Shown in pieces: positions 19,374 through 28,312 of a stretch of DNA of 63,044 nucleotides (position 1 is the first letter of the stretch; each line of letters opens with the position of its first letter). Source of the DNA: Planctomycetaceae bacterium (lineage in GTDB: Bacteria; Planctomycetota; Planctomycetia; Pirellulales; Pirellulaceae). The notes beneath the pieces were generated by a model that had not been told where the DNA came from, did no database searches, and saw only the letters and a program-made list of their open reading frames with translations. The position numbers and the translations under genes are program-made. The stretch covers positions 1-63,044 of the forward strand of contig PBOG01000184.1 of NCBI GenBank assembly GCA_002724245.1, given 5' to 3'.

Positions 19374-22372
19374 GTGACTATTAACTCCTCGCCTCGCATC
19401 GTCAGGAGCGAGGCAAATTCCGGTTTCAGGCCGTACGAATGTGCTAGCAATTTTAGAGGGTGGATGGTTGGCTTGGTGGTGCCCTGCTCCATTTGGATCT
19501 TGCACGCACTGCATTCGGTGGTTCCCACTTGGAATACCGTTTCTCGCAAGGATGAAATCAAGGTGCGTCCAGCACGGAGGCTACTGCGATAGTTTTCGCG
19601 TTTTACACCAAATGTACCGGCCATGCCCGAGCAGCCTGCTTCAATCGTTCGTACGGTCAAACCGGGAATCAGGCGGAGCAAGTGTTCACTGGGGGAGCCG
19701 TTTTGTAGTGCGCGTGTATGGCAGGGTTGATGGTAAGCCACCGTGGCGTTGATAGGATTGAAGTCCAACTCGAGTTGTCCGCGTTGATGTTGTTTCCAGA
19801 GATACGACGTAATTTCACTGCAATTGGCGGCAACCAGGTGGGCGTCTTCATCATCGAGCAATGCTGGGTACTCATGTGTAAGGGCTAATGCTGCCGACGG
19901 CTCACTGGTGACCACGTGGTAACCTTGGCGAATCTTGTTTGCCAGCAACGGTACATTTGTTGTAGCCACTCGACGAGCATCGTCGATCGCTCCCAGGCTA
20001 ATCTTCGCCATTCCCGATGCAAGTTGGTCTGGGGGTACAAAGACCGATATGCCGTTGTGTTTGAGAACGTCTACGACTGCCCTTGCGAGTTCGACGTCAT
20101 GCCAATTCGCGTAAGTATCTACAAAGTAGACGACTTTTTGTCCGCTACTGCGAGGCGGCTGTGTCAACCTCTCACGGTTTGCCCATCGCATAAAACTCGT
20201 ACGGGCAAAACGCGGTAATTTGCGCCCGGCAGAAATTCCCAGTATGTACTGCATCAGCCATCGCATTGCGCGGTTTCCAATCGCCCAATTGGCCAGTGGG
20301 GCAAATCGACTGCCCAATTGTGAAAACCAGTCCAGGCGAGACATGACCCAATCTGTGCGGCTCAAGCCGTTTGTTGCCACGTATTGAGCACGAGCTTCGG
20401 TTACGAGTTTAGGGATGTCGACGCTTGCGGGACATTCCAGCCGGCATTGGTGACAGTTAATGCAGAGATCAGAAACGGCCTTGAGCTCATCGCTGGATAG
20501 ATGCTCACTAGGGAGATTGCCGGTCAACAGGCCACGCAACAAATTTGCCTTTGCACGAGGTGTCGCTTCCTCACGTGGTGCAAATCGAAATATGGGGCAC
20601 ATGCGCTCTGTTGACAACTGGGTTCGACAGCGACCGCACCCGTTGCAACTGCGTGCTTGATAGGTAAGTTCGTCGGCGTTCCAGGAAAGCTGTAAAGGTA
20701 CCAATTCCCCGGGTGCTTGCTGGGTAGCTGGAACCGTTAATGCCTCGTGTTCGACATGTTGTTGGTGATTTGTGTTGCCTGCAAAAGGCTGTGCGCTGGT
20801 GGTTACCGGTCGCAAATGGTCGGTCGGAGAACGTTTGTCAGAAATGACTTTTTCAGGGTTCAAGAGTGTTTGAGGGTCGAAGATCGTTTTGATTTCCTCA
20901 AACACACGATACAGGGGGCCGAATTGTTTGCGGACAAACCACGTTCTGCTGAGACCATCGCCATGTTCTCCGCTGATCGTTCCGTCGATTTCCAACGCAG
21001 CTGAGTAGAGATCATTTGCCAGCGCCTCTAACTTGTGCACATGGTCAGGATTGGACAAGTCAAGGAAAGGGCGAATATGTAACTGCCCGTGGCCAGCGTG
21101 AGCAAAGACGGAAGCAGTAACTTGATGTGATTTGAATATGTTTTGAACACGGACGAGAAAATCTGCCAGTGCTTTTGGAGGCACAGCGATATCTTCAACG
21201 AAAGGGAGTGCGCGAATTTGTTTCTTGAGTCGATACAGGGTTGGTACGACACGCCTTGCAAGCATCCAGTAAAACTCAACCTCATCGTTTTCCAGGGCGG
21301 TTCGTGTTTCGAATGCGAGACGTCGACGGCGTTGCAGTTTGGAAACCACTGCACGTAACCGGTCACGAAGCATTGCCGGGTCTTTGTCTTCACATTCGAT
21401 GAGCAGCATTGCCTCGGCCTGTGCAGGTATGACTACGTCGTAACGTGGGTCCGATTCGCGCGCCAGGCTTAATAGTCGCCGATCCATCAGGTCGCAGGCA
21501 GAGGCTCCCAGGGCAGGCATTGCTTGTGCGCCAACAGCGGCTTTCTCAAGCCGATCAAAAAACGCCAAAACAAGACCTCGATGAGCTGGCAACGGGTCTG
21601 TCGTCACAACGGCTTCGGTAATAAATCCCAACGTTCCCTCAGAACCCGCGAAGAGCTTCGCCAGATCGATGTCACCTTTTTCTAGCACTCCTTGTAACTG
21701 GTACCCTGATCGATTGACGCACGTTTTTGGTTGGTGTTCGTCGATCAGTGTCTGTTCACGTTCGAGGAGACGTGATACCTGGTGAACCAACTCTTCTTCG
21801 CGCGGAGTGTTGTCGGCTGGTTTTCTGGAAACTGAACGAGGCCGCAACTGAACCACTTCGCCGTCTGCAAGAACAACTTCAAGTCGTTGGATATGTTGTC
21901 TGGCCGAACCGTAACGCATCCAGCGGCTTCCGGCGGCATCGAGTGCCAGTACGCTTCCCATTGTGGAAACACTACCAGTTGCCGGGTCCGGGCCGAATAA
22001 CCTGCCCTGCTCTGCCAATTGTTGATTGAGCGTAGCGTGTACAACGCCGGGCTGAATGCGAGCAGTTGATTCATTAATTTCAAGGATGCGTCGCATGCCA
22101 TGTGAAAAATCAATTACCAGCCCAGGGCCCAGCGACTCGCCTGCCAACCCAGTTCCAGCTCCTCTGGCATGAAGCGGAATCCCGTTTTCCGCGGCGTATC
22201 TGACGCAGGCGACTACGTCGCTGACACCTCGCGGTCGGACGATGCCCAGGGGACGTATTTCAAAGATGCTTGCGTCACTCGCATAGAGCTGCAACATCAA
22301 ATCGTCGCAGCGCACTTCACCATCCAGCCGGCCTCGAAGATCGTCTTGAATGCGTTGCCGTTCTTGGTCCAT
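19370..22372 (-). CDS. FAD-linked oxidase with Fe-S and CCG domains (GlcD/GlpC fusion, YdiJ-like)
   Basis: 1000 residues from the ATG at 22372; a TTG nine codons earlier is the longer option. Residues about 20-500 form a VAO-type FAD-binding domain and C-terminal cap (RGAGTGLAGESLG, GSVSTMGSVLALDAAG, GEHGDGLSRTWF). Two 4Fe-4S motifs follow: CNGCGRC...CP and CINCHQCRLECP (about 605-690). CCG-type segments (YHQPCHTRAL, GCSGMAGTFG, CSACKIQ) close the chain. This is the glycolate/D-lactate/2-hydroxyglutarate dehydrogenase group, which passes electrons toward quinone or cytochromes; the hydroxy-acid substrate is not fixed. Coupled to moaD by a GTGA overlap. Confidence 0.9.
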   Translation of the reverse strand: MDQERQRIQDDLRGRLDGEVRCDDLMLQLYASDASIFEIRPLGIVRPRGVSDVVACVRYAAENGIPLHARGAGTGLAGESLGPGLVIDFSHGMRRILEINESTARIQPGVVHATLNQQLAEQGRLFGPDPATGSVSTMGSVLALDAAGSRWMRYGSARQHIQRLEVVLADGEVVQLRPRSVSRKPADNTPREEELVHQVSRLLEREQTLIDEHQPKTCVNRSGYQLQGVLEKGDIDLAKLFAGSEGTLGFITEAVVTTDPLPAHRGLVLAFFDRLEKAAVGAQAMPALGASACDLMDRRLLSLARESDPRYDVVIPAQAEAMLLIECEDKDPAMLRDRLRAVVSKLQRRRRLAFETRTALENDEVEFYWMLARRVVPTLYRLKKQIRALPFVEDIAVPPKALADFLVRVQNIFKSHQVTASVFAHAGHGQLHIRPFLDLSNPDHVHKLEALANDLYSAALEIDGTISGEHGDGLSRTWFVRKQFGPLYRVFEEIKTIFDPQTLLNPEKVISDKRSPTDHLRPVTTSAQPFAGNTNHQQHVEHEALTVPATQQAPGELVPLQLSWNADELTYQARSCNGCGRCRTQLSTERMCPIFRFAPREEATPRAKANLLRGLLTGNLPSEHLSSDELKAVSDLCINCHQCRLECPASVDIPKLVTEARAQYVATNGLSRTDWVMSRLDWFSQLGSRFAPLANWAIGNRAMRWLMQYILGISAGRKLPRFARTSFMRWANRERLTQPPRSSGQKVVYFVDTYANWHDVELARAVVDVLKHNGISVFVPPDQLASGMAKISLGAIDDARRVATTNVPLLANKIRQGYHVVTSEPSAALALTHEYPALLDDEDAHLVAANCSEITSYLWKQHQRGQLELDFNPINATVAYHQPCHTRALQNGSPSEHLLRLIPGLTVRTIEAGCSGMAGTFGVKRENYRSSLRAGRTLISSLRETVFQVGTTECSACKIQMEQGTTKPTIHPLKLLAHSYGLKPEFASLLTMRGEELIVT

Positions 22373-22447
22373 GACCGTTTGACAAAAGAGAGTCAGCAAT
22401 AACCGTGTCGACGCGAACGGCGCGCCGTTTGTCAGAGTTCTGGAAAC

Positions 22448-22927
22448 TTAAGTTCCGCCGGAATTCTCAGTTGCCTCACGAAGGCGAGCGGATTGTTGAC
22501 GGAAACGCTCGTGCGTTTCCAGGTTGAAGGCCTGGAAATCGTCGAGATTTTCTATGCCACGGAATTCTGCATGGCAGTTGTAACACTCCAGGAGGTTGCC
22601 AACCACGAAGAAAAGGGTGAAGTCGATGGCTGCGGAGACGCCAAGGATGGCGTAAGTCGCCAGCGGCATATGCCAGGCCCAGGTGATTGTGGCGGCAATA
22701 AATCCGATTGCGATAATGGTCAGGCCGAGACGCTGCGAGAAGTCCTTGCGTACGAACAATTCACCGCGGGCGCAAAGTATGCATTTTCCTGTAGGAGATT
22801 CAGTTCCCACGGTTTCAATTAACGGCGTTGTAGACTGACAGTGGCCACAAGAGACTTCTGGAATTGCTGTGGTGAACGGTTGACGTGTAGGAAGATCACA
22901 ATGCGGGCAAATAAACGTGACGTTCAT
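22448..22927 (-). CDS. Zinc-ribbon protein with two membrane helices, unknown function
   Basis: 159 residues. The N-terminus has paired cysteines CPHC...CGHC (residues 8-33), then CILC at about 50 and a second CYNC at about 114, enough for two zinc ribbons. Two hydrophobic segments lie at about 69-84 and 90-110. The C-terminus is charged and helical (ETHERFRQQSARLREATE). Its start is 75 bp upstream of the oxidoreductase start on the same strand. No function is proposed. Confidence 0.75.
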   Translation of the reverse strand: MNVTFICPHCDLPTRQPFTTAIPEVSCGHCQSTTPLIETVGTESPTGKCILCARGELFVRKDFSQRLGLTIIAIGFIAATITWAWHMPLATYAILGVSAAIDFTLFFVVGNLLECYNCHAEFRGIENLDDFQAFNLETHERFRQQSARLREATENSGGT

Positions 22928-22966
22928 GATCGAGTCTACACTTTGCGATAAAATGTCCAGTAGTCA

Positions 22967-23755
22967 TCATACGGGATATTGTGATTCGGCGGATACCATC
23001 GCCGCAATCAACTCACCCATAAATGTGACAATCACTCCCGCATACAGTAGACCGGTTGCGCTTTGAGTGTTCGGGACTTTTAGTGTTAATCGTGTGAACC
23101 AGGCAATGGCTAAAGGGCCTATCAACCCAGCCAGCCAACGAAATGCCAGCCAGGTTGCTCCCAGAGTTGAGATGGATGAGTCGAGGATGAGTAGTACGGA
23201 ACCGGTACCGCAGACCAGCACGCGTAGTACGGTCGCACTGAGAATAAATAGTACCAGCCGATTCAGGGGAGCAAGTTCCATCGCTGGCGTGTTCAAATAC
23301 CAATGCCCCAGCAGCATCGCGGACAGCATCGATCCCAGTACGAAGCCGCTTGACATCACATCAAGCAGGCCAAGAAAGAGATGGAACCCGCTGTGGAAAT
23401 GTTGTGGCATCGTCAGGATCGCGGCTGCGATGGCTGAAACTACGATGAATGTGAGGGCCGTTTTGCCAAGGCGCCGCCACTGATAAAGCCAGCACACAGA
23501 TCCCACGTAACAGGTTGCCAAGAGTACTACGTTCAGGGAAATCGCAGCAAAACCGTAGGCGTAATTTTGGACCTCTCCAGTGATTTCACCATAGAGCACC
23601 AGCGCAGCAAGAGTGTTAATCCCCAGCAGAACCCATAGATTGACTCGAAAAAAACCGGTGCTCACGGCAGGAGATGCAATCAAACGCATCGCCAGACCCA
23701 CACCGAACGTGAGGCGGAAGGCAAATGGCACGAGAATCAGGGCAAGGCTGGACAA
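22967..23755 (-). CDS. Polytopic membrane protein, unknown family
   Basis: 262 residues with about eight hydrophobic segments and almost no soluble domain. The first helix (LALILVPFAFRLTFGVGLAM) requires a start at or before TTG 23755; an in-frame stop lies 17 codons upstream and no ATG or GTG lies between, so TTG is the most likely start. A single HFHSGFHLFLG loop holds three His that might bind a metal or heme, but this is only a guess. 39 bp upstream of the zinc-ribbon membrane-protein gene, same strand. Confidence 0.65.
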   Translation of the reverse strand: MSSLALILVPFAFRLTFGVGLAMRLIASPAVSTGFFRVNLWVLLGINTLAALVLYGEITGEVQNYAYGFAAISLNVVLLATCYVGSVCWLYQWRRLGKTALTFIVVSAIAAAILTMPQHFHSGFHLFLGLLDVMSSGFVLGSMLSAMLLGHWYLNTPAMELAPLNRLVLFILSATVLRVLVCGTGSVLLILDSSISTLGATWLAFRWLAGLIGPLAIAWFTRLTLKVPNTQSATGLLYAGVIVTFMGELIAAMVSAESQYPV

Positions 23756-23965
23756 GTCGTGTTGTTCTTTGATGCCGGGGAGCGAGCCGGTGTGAGTTGT
23801 TCATGCTAGCCAGCAAACCGGTGGCTGACCACCCGTTGCGCACAGGGTGACATCAGGTGTACTGCTGTGACACACTGTGGACTGCGTTGTCTCAAGAGGC
23901 CATCGGCTTGAAATTGCTGCAACACAAAATGGCGCACACATGGTGTTGAGTGTGTTTCGGTACAA

Positions 23966-24619
23966 TCAACCGCGGCGATCGCCGTAAATGAGTTGCATGA
24001 CTTCAGCTCGCGTGGATAGGCTTTTGCGAAAGATCCCTTTCATGGCGGATGTCGTACACAGGCTGCCAGGCTTGCGCACGCCTCGAATGGTCATGCAACT
24101 GTGACTTGCTTCAATGACTACGGCCACGCCTTTCGCATTCAATTCGGCGAGCAACATATCTGCAATTTCTTCAGTCATGCGTTCTTGTACTTGTGGTCGG
24201 TGGGCAACTCCATCGACGACCCGTGCCAATTTACTGAGCCCGACCACTTTTCCGTTGGGTAGATAACCAATGTGGGCTTTGCCAATAAAAGGAAGCAGGT
24301 GATGTTCGCACATGCTGCAAAAACTAATGTCGCGTACCAACACCACTTCGTCATATTTTTCAGTGAAAAATTTCTGCAGATGTTCTCGCGGCTCGCTGTG
24401 AAGGCCACTGAACATCTCAGCGTACATGCGGGCGACGCGGCCCGGTGTTTCGATGAGCCCTTCTCGTTCGGGATCTTCGCCTACAGCGGCAAGAATTTCC
24501 TTTACCGCTCGCTCAATGCGAGGTAAATCGACGCCGTTTTTGGCTTCTGTGGGCTTGTTGCCTGGTAGCGGAGTGGGTTTTGTGCCGCCCTCTGCGTTCT
24601 CGTTTGTTTCTGCCGTCAT
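23966..24619 (-). CDS. folE: GTP cyclohydrolase I
   Basis: 217 residues. The first 30 are a polar tail; the rest is the complete FolE fold with [14 protein letters not shown], the zinc site [11 protein letters not shown] and [13 protein letters not shown], and [10 protein letters not shown]. It opens GTP to 7,8-dihydroneopterin triphosphate, the first step of folate synthesis; the folK fusion lies 7 kb away on the same strand. It is a single gene, with 210 bp upstream of the membrane-protein start and 87 bp to the transglutaminase-like gene. Confidence 0.97.
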   Translation of the reverse strand: MTAETNENAEGGTKPTPLPGNKPTEAKNGVDLPRIERAVKEILAAVGEDPEREGLIETPGRVARMYAEMFSGLHSEPREHLQKFFTEKYDEVVLVRDISFCSMCEHHLLPFIGKAHIGYLPNGKVVGLSKLARVVDGVAHRPQVQERMTEEIADMLLAELNAKGVAVVIEASHSCMTIRGVRKPGSLCTTSAMKGIFRKSLSTRAEVMQLIYGDRRG

Positions 24620-24706
24620 GGCGAAGTATCCTTCAACTGATTTCTGCGAGCCAATGTGATAATTGGCGTGACGATCGTAGGTGCGTGTGTTGTGTTGCGC
24701 ACTCGA

Positions 24707-25657
24707 TTATTGCGATTGCATTTTACGAACCCAGCGAACTTTCGGTTTACCACCGACAAAGCTCTGGCCTTTCAATAGCTCTGCGACGTACCGCTGGGGT
24801 TTCTTTTTGCCCGGTACTTTGAAGCTGTCTCCTTTTTGAATGATAGGTCTCAGGTCAGGCATGCTACCAAAGTCTCGATGTCCTGCGACCTGGCAGGGAA
24901 ACCAGTGCCCCTGCCCATCGGAGTCTTGAAGGTAGAATTCCGGATAGCAATGTCCTGGAACCCAGATGCAGCGTGCTGGAATTTTTTTTAATCGGCACAT
25001 CGCTACGAAAAGCGAGGTCATTTCTTCACAATCGCCTTTGCCATCCTTCAAGGCAGCGGCGGCCCCTTTCAGCTTGGTTGAGAATTCGTACTGAACATTA
25101 TCTCGGACCCAGTCATAGATCGCTTCGACTTTTTTCCAGTCGTTGGTTGCATCTTGCCCAAGGTTTCTCGAGGCCGCCCGGATTCGTGAATTGCTTGTTT
25201 CGATGTAGGGACTGTTTCCCAGGAATCGCTTCATTGAGCGGGGAACCTTTTTGGGCGATTTTAGCATGCTCGTGTCTTGCGGACTTTCGATCGCCTGACG
25301 GGTAATTTCATAAGTGACTAAAGCTTGGGCTGTTTCGCCTGGTCCGATATATGGTATTGAAACGATCATCTGTTTTACGCCGCCGCCGAGAACTCGAAAC
25401 TGGACGTTCTTGACGTGTTTTGAGAAATTCTCATCGACAATCTGGACTTGTTGCTCCGGCCAATCCGTAAAAACTGGCATGCTGGCTACCAGGCCTCGGC
25501 AATTTCCCACCGCAGAAATTGTGACTCCAACTTGCCATTGGCTGATTCCTTCACCAACGAATTGCACACCTCCCGAAGTATTGTCTTGTGCTGGAAGTTT
25601 GTTGGCAGCGATGACAACAAACAAGACCGTTGTAATGACAAACAGGATTTTATTCAC
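24707..25657 (-). CDS. Secreted transglutaminase-like protein
   Basis: 316 residues from GTG at 25657, chosen because a signal peptide begins there (KILFVITTVLFVVIAANKLPA, cleavage near LPA-QDN); the longer frame starts with TTG and would bury it. The transglutaminase core is about 170-270: YDWVRDNVQYEF, Cys in GKGDCEEMTSLFVAMCR, His in GHCYPEFYL and a possible Asp in GHRDFG. Such periplasmic cysteine-protease-fold proteins act as proteases or amidases or bind peptides. The N-terminal domain is beta-rich and unrecognised. Confidence 0.82.
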   Translation of the reverse strand: MNKILFVITTVLFVVIAANKLPAQDNTSGGVQFVGEGISQWQVGVTISAVGNCRGLVASMPVFTDWPEQQVQIVDENFSKHVKNVQFRVLGGGVKQMIVSIPYIGPGETAQALVTYEITRQAIESPQDTSMLKSPKKVPRSMKRFLGNSPYIETSNSRIRAASRNLGQDATNDWKKVEAIYDWVRDNVQYEFSTKLKGAAAALKDGKGDCEEMTSLFVAMCRLKKIPARCIWVPGHCYPEFYLQDSDGQGHWFPCQVAGHRDFGSMPDLRPIIQKGDSFKVPGKKKPQRYVAELLKGQSFVGGKPKVRWVRKMQSQ

Positions 25658-25968
25658 GTTGTCAGTTTCCCGAAGACAGGGTGTCGGAATTGACTGCGCT
25701 GACCCGCCGTCGTCTTGCCAGGTCAGTGCCGTTTTCACCAATGTAGTTTTCGACGCTCTGCAGGCCGCCGATCTACTTTCAATACTTCACGACTCTTATG
25801 ATTCGAAGAATTGCTTTCCTTCTATGTTAGCATCCGTATAGCATCGCAGCGGTTTGAGGCCATGCAAAACACGGCAGGAGAAAGCTATGCCAGACAGAAA
25901 AAAAACGGTAATCGCTGCATTGCGGGTGAATCTCAGCCAGTTTTTTGACTCAGCCGCATTGCTGAATT
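25658..25968. other. Region between the transglutaminase-like gene and manC
   Basis: 311 bp with no recognised gene on the minus strand. A short plus-strand frame with a good ribosome site starts here (separate entry). A run of eight A at 25899-25906 is inside that frame. No terminator was found for manC. Confidence 0.35.
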
Positions 25969-26024
25969 CTAGAGATAATCAGTCCAGCCACGTTGTCGTA
26001 GCTGTTCTACCACGTCTCGGATAG
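25887..26024 (+). CDS. Candidate 45-residue small protein, antisense to the manC 3' end
   Basis: ATG at 25887 is preceded by AGGAG with 6-nt spacing (AGGAGAAAGCT then ATG), the main reason to list it. The product starts MPDRKKTVIAALRVN and has no recognised domain. Its last 56 bases overlap the end of manC on the opposite strand. Codon use cannot be judged at this length, so it may be chance. Confidence 0.2.
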   Translation: MPDRKKTVIAALRVNLSQFFDSAALLNSRDNQSSHVVVAVLPRLG

Positions 26025-27060
26025 CCTCTTCATCGTGTTTGTTTGCCACGAACGTTGCATCGGGCGTACGAATGACAAGGCAATCTTTGAGTCCAAGCGT
26101 GACGATCAAATGGTCGTTATCAGTATGAACGATACAACCGGCGGTATTGATACCGAGGTGCTTGCCAACCACAGTATTTCCATCAGAGTCATGGCCCTGT
26201 GTGCGTGCAACCGCTTGCCAGCTACCTACGTCATCCCAGTTAAAGGGTGCCTCGATAACGACGACATCTTCATGGCGTTCCATTACTGCATAGTCGATTG
26301 AACGTCCCTGAATCTTGCTGAATTCTTGTTTGAAGATGGTGTCGAATTTAGGTGTGTTGGCAGCTTCCACAATGCGATTCAGGCGTTCGTGCATTTCTGG
26401 TTCAAATCGCGCTAACGCGGCGTCGATCGTACTGGCCTTCCAAACGAAGATGCCAGCATTCCATAGGAAATTACCATCGGCCAGGAATTCCCGTGCCAGA
26501 TCGGCATCCGGCTTTTCTCGGAAACGGCAAACCTGAAAAGTGTTGAGTTCTTTTGGCTGGATACCAGAGAGCGTGATGTGTTCGCCGCGTTCGATGTAGC
26601 CAAAACTCTCCGCCGCATAAGTCGGGCGAATTCCGAAGGTCACTAATCGTTCACTCCGATCCTCTATCAGCCGCAGCGCGTGGCGAATGGTTTGCTGAAA
26701 CGATGCTACGGTTTCGATTTGGTGATCTGCAGGCATGACGATCAGCGTTGCATCGGGATCTCGCTTCAAGATGGTCGCGGCCGCCAGTCCGATGCATGCC
26801 GCGGTATCACGTTTGCAAGGTTCACCGAGCAAAGATTGGGGAGACAGGTAGGGTAATTGCTGCGAGACTTGTGTGACGAGTGCCTGATTTGTCACGACCA
26901 TCACATTGTCCTGCGTGACGAGACCATTCAGGCGTTCCGCAGTCGCCTGCAACATTGTTTGCGAGCATCCGAAGTGGAGGAGTTGTTTGGGTAATTTGGA
27001 TCGACTCGCCGGCCAAAAACGTGTTCCGGCGCCTCCTGCCATGATGACCGCATGTAACAT
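25969..27060 (-). CDS. manC: Mannose-1-phosphate guanylyltransferase
   Basis: 363 residues from the ATG at 27060; a TTG 23 codons upstream opens the longer frame. The nucleotidyltransferase signature GGAGTRFWPASR and KLPKQ lie at the N-terminus, with FREKPD near the middle and NWDDVGSW later. It is the single-domain type: no C-terminal cupin isomerase as in bifunctional AlgA/ManC (about 480 aa). It makes GDP-mannose from mannose-1-phosphate and GTP, supplying gmd at 18 kb and mannosylated polymers. Confidence 0.95.
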   Translation of the reverse strand: MLHAVIMAGGAGTRFWPASRSKLPKQLLHFGCSQTMLQATAERLNGLVTQDNVMVVTNQALVTQVSQQLPYLSPQSLLGEPCKRDTAACIGLAAATILKRDPDATLIVMPADHQIETVASFQQTIRHALRLIEDRSERLVTFGIRPTYAAESFGYIERGEHITLSGIQPKELNTFQVCRFREKPDADLAREFLADGNFLWNAGIFVWKASTIDAALARFEPEMHERLNRIVEAANTPKFDTIFKQEFSKIQGRSIDYAVMERHEDVVVIEAPFNWDDVGSWQAVARTQGHDSDGNTVVGKHLGINTAGCIVHTDNDHLIVTLGLKDCLVIRTPDATFVANKHDEEAIRDVVEQLRQRGWTDYL

Positions 27061-27413
27061 TGCTTTGACCGAATTCAGGGGACAAGGACAACTAGCCCAT
27101 TCGACATGTGTGATGGGAGATTTCGTCAATCATCCTGATTGGCGAAATCTCTGCAACCGCTACGCGAGGTTGCTCTTGGCTTGCCAGGCAAAACCGGAGA
27201 CTTGTCTGGCAGGTTGGCTTGAGGCTGTTTAGCGTTGAGATCTTCAGATCGTGGATGACCTGTCGAGGAAGGGAGTTGCAACTCAGGTAGACACAGCCCA
27301 TTGCCAATTGGTCGCGAAACTAAAAGGGCCTCAGATTTTGGGAGAAACCGGATTATCTCGCCCTCGGTGCATTCTGCCACGAGTCTCTTGGGGGCATTGG
27401 CGGGCAGAAATCA
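27061..27413. other. Region upstream of manC
   Basis: 353 bp. A 9-bp stem-loop (GCCAGGCAA 27183-27191, TTGTCTGGC 27202-27210, one G-U pair) lies about 120 bp upstream of the manC start, with no T-run. Short frames on both strands show no family. No promoter hexamers stand out. Confidence 0.35.
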
Positions 27414-28196
27414 CTAGTGGTCCTGAAGCTGTTGCCGGATATCGGCATACAATTGGTCAGCGAAATGGATCATGTATTCGAAGTCATTGCCACACTGTAC
27501 CCAGTCGACCCCGAGTTTGCGCACCTTGAGTGCGTAGTCAACGGTGGCCCCCATGCCAAGTCCGACGTATAGTCCCGCGGCATGTGCTTTATCTGCAATC
27601 TGTTTGATCGCGTCTAGAACTCGTGGGTGGTCAATTTGCCCCAGCATGCCCATCGATCCGGAAAGGTCGTTTGGTCCGACCACGAGTGAGTCTAGCCCTG
27701 GGATAGCCACGATTTCGTCGAGTTGTTCCAGGGTTTCTACTGTTTCAATTTGTGCAACGACGAAGACATTGTCATTGGCATGTTGCAGGTACTCGTTACC
27801 ACCAAATCGAGCGTAATTAGTAGGCCTGCGTGGCCCGAAGCCTCGTGTGCCAGCATCCGGGTATCGGCATGCATCGACAAATTGTTTGATTTCATCGACC
27901 GTCGTACTGCGTGGAAGAATCACACCTTCGGCGCCGGTGTCCAAAACGCGTTTGGTCCAGGCAATTTCCAGGCTGGGAACACGAACGATCGATGCGACCC
28001 CACCGGCGCGCGCCGCGATCAAGTGCGACAGGAGACTCTCCAGGCTAGTGGGGTTGTGTTCCAGGTCGATCCAGACGAAATCCGCGCTTGGTGCGATCGC
28101 TTCGGTAACACTGGGGTCATAGAAAGTGATTCCCGGGCCAAGGCAGAGTGCTCCGGACGCGAGTTTTTCTCGGAACTTATGAATGTTGCAAATCAC
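27414..28196 (-). CDS. HpcH/HpaI-family class II aldolase
   Basis: 260 residues. The start is GTG at 28196 with AAGGA 7 nt upstream. Family motifs are FVWIDLEHNP, GAEGVILPR, YPDAGTRGFGPRR (substrate-binding Arg) and VVAQIETVE (metal Glu), with VVGPNDLSGSMGM (metal Asp). Relatives cleave 4-hydroxy-2-oxo-acids such as 2-keto-3-deoxy-L-rhamnonate or 4-hydroxy-2-oxoheptanedioate to pyruvate and an aldehyde. The double cyclase protein, monooxygenase and flavin reductase upstream on the same strand suggest a small catabolic set. Confidence 0.92.
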   Translation of the reverse strand: MICNIHKFREKLASGALCLGPGITFYDPSVTEAIAPSADFVWIDLEHNPTSLESLLSHLIAARAGGVASIVRVPSLEIAWTKRVLDTGAEGVILPRSTTVDEIKQFVDACRYPDAGTRGFGPRRPTNYARFGGNEYLQHANDNVFVVAQIETVETLEQLDEIVAIPGLDSLVVGPNDLSGSMGMLGQIDHPRVLDAIKQIADKAHAAGLYVGLGMGATVDYALKVRKLGVDWVQCGNDFEYMIHFADQLYADIRQQLQDH

Positions 28197-28312
28197 GCGT
28201 GGATCCTTAAGGATTTACCAGGCAGGAAAGTTCTGGGAGACGTATTTGAAGTGCCGGTTGAAGTGGGACTAGGCACAGCTGGGGTTGGTTGTCGTCGTAC
28301 GTCGACGTGCGA

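Noticed and set aside
23616-23843. ATG-started minus-strand frame at the start of the polytopic membrane protein
   Set aside because: It is in another frame, has no hydrophobic pattern and only overlaps the N-terminus of the membrane protein.
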